DNA from: a bacterium
Lineage (GTDB): Bacteria > 4484-113 > JALSIF01
Assembly (NCBI GenBank): GCA_026981635.1
Contig: JALSIF010000214.1
Span: 1-14,059, forward strand
DNA length: 14,059 nt
Direction of reading: 5' to 3'
Shown: piece after piece, positions 13,269-14,059 of the stretch
Layout: each line of letters opens with the position of its first letter
Numbering within the stretch: the stretch's first letter is position 1
The notes under the pieces: generated by a model
Told to the model about the DNA's origin: nothing
Database searches by the model: none
The model's input: only the letters and a program-made list of their open reading frames with translations
Translations under genes and position numbers: made by a program

Positions 13269-14059
13269 GTCTGGGGCGCCTCCTTCCTCCGCACAGCAAG
13301 CTCACGGTAGCGCCTGCGCCTTGCCGCCCGCTTCCTCATCACCCGATAGACAAGGACGGCGAAAAAGCCCGCCATGATGAAAAAGCCGATCCAGTAGAGG
13401 GTGTGGAAGGTTAGCTCGGCAAAGTTATAAAAGTCGCTTGCCCGGCGAAGCTCGTCGGTGACCAGTTCGGGCCGGAAGAGCTGGTAGGCCCCCCAGGGGG
13501 TGGGGACCGGCACCTGGTCCTTCAGGTTGGCGATGGGGTTTATCACCTCCATGTTGCCCATGTACCAGGGGTGGCGATAGGCCACCGCCAGCCCCACCAG
13601 GATCAGGTTGTAGAGGGAGAGGGGGAGAAGAAACTTCCACGAATAGTCCATCAGCTGGTCAACCCTGAAGCGTGGAAGGCTCCCCCGCAGCCAGAAGAAG
13701 AGCATGGTGACAAGGAGCAGTTTCAGCATGAACCAGAAGGTGGTGGAGACGATCATCATGCTCTCGGGCAGAGCCAGCCGCTCAATCCCGGGGATGTGGC
13801 GGAAGGGGCTTAGCCAGCCGCCGAGGAAGGAGATCACAAACAGGGCGGAAAAGATCAGGATCTGGGCATACTCGGCAAGGTAGAAGAGGGCAAAGCGTAT
13901 CCCCGAGTACTCGGTGTGGTAGCCTGCCGCAAGCTCAGATTCGGCCTGGGGCAGGTCAAAGGGGTGGCGCGAGTCCTCTGCCAGGATGGCACAGAAGAAG
14001 ACGAAGGCACCAAAGAACTGGGGCACCAGAAACCAGATGCGCTGCTGGGCCTCAACGAT
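13265..14059 (-). CDS. nuoH: NADH-quinone oxidoreductase subunit H, 5' end outside window
   Basis: Complex I membrane subunit that forms most of the quinone-binding tunnel. 264 C-terminal residues are visible. The frame runs open to the right edge (IVEAQQRIWFLVPQFF), and a GTG at 14026 is internal. Conserved elements: the loop AEDSRHPFDLPQAESEL AAGYHTEYSG, which lines the quinone site, then FALFYLAEYAQ, and the LRGSLPRFRVDQLMDYSWKF loop leading into LPLSL. Normal NuoH ends shortly after the following helix. This one continues for about 100 residues (13265-13573): a roughly 55-residue polar loop (HPWYMGNMEVINP...TPWGAYQLF), an additional predicted membrane helix (YWIGFFIMAGFFAVLVY) and a very basic tail. 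Its stop overlaps the ATG of the nuoI-like gene. Confidence 0.96.
   Translation of the reverse strand: MVEAQQRIWFLVPQFFGAFVFFCAILAEDSRHPFDLPQAESELAAGYHTEYSGIRFALFYLAEYAQILIFSALFVISFLGGWLSPFRHIPGIERLALPESMMIVSTTFWFMLKLLLVTMLFFWLRGSLPRFRVDQLMDYSWKFLLPLSLYNLILVGLAVAYRHPWYMGNMEVINPIANLKDQVPVPTPWGAYQLFRPELVTDELRRASDFYNFAELTFHTLYWIGFFIMAGFFAVLVYRVMRKRAARRRRYRELAVRRKEAPQT

Noticed and set aside
1-14059. tRNA, rRNA, CRISPR array, insertion sequence or phage genes
   Set aside because: Coding regions fill almost the whole window. I found no cloverleaf-like sequence in the short gaps, no regularly spaced repeats and no transposase or integrase motif.

Overview
The window looks like chromosomal DNA from a bacterium with a GC-rich genome. 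It carries the 3' part of serS, ispE of the MEP isoprenoid pathway, a large probable lipoprotein and a run of membrane-arm complex I (nuo) genes. Gene spacing is tight: there are ATGA overlaps, a shared CTAG stop and a 52-base convergent overlap. I see no tRNA, rRNA, CRISPR array, insertion sequence or phage gene. I cannot place the organism taxonomically. The divergence of the complex I subunits suggests a poorly sampled lineage.

Left part (1-5177). The 3' two thirds of serS enters from the left edge and converges tail to tail on ispE. A 130-base divergent spacer separates ispE from a 734-residue proline/glutamate-rich probable lipoprotein. That protein appears to carry an Ig/PKD-like domain split by a long acidic insertion, followed by a cohesin-like beta-sandwich. 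Forty-five bases later, in the same frame, comes a short amidohydrolase of the YtcJ type. It keeps most of its metal ligands but lacks the usual N- and C-terminal flanking parts.

Middle (5174-7515). A DAO-family FAD oxidoreductase (sarcosine/glycine-oxidase type) lies on the minus strand and shares its stop tetranucleotide with the amidohydrolase. A strong intrinsic terminator directly abuts its ATG. Upstream of that is a secreted protein of unknown family.

Right part (7516-14059). On the minus strand, in transcription order, are nuoH (5' end outside the window), a nuoI-like gene, nuoJ, nuoK, nuoL and nuoM. They are coupled by overlaps or gaps of 0-4 bases. After nuoM there is no nuoN: the secreted protein follows after 148 bases, and then the terminator. 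These genes encode the proton-pumping membrane arm plus the subunit that normally wires electrons to the quinone site.

The most unusual item is the gene in the nuoI slot. It has about 195 extra N-terminal residues with four predicted membrane segments. Its ferredoxin domain has lost exactly the four cysteines of one [4Fe-4S] cluster (N6a by Thermus numbering) and kept exactly the four of the other (N6b). With an extended NuoH, a divergent NuoL with a duplicated C-terminal segment, and no nuoN at the operon end, this points to an undescribed variant of complex I, probably with a different electron-input route.
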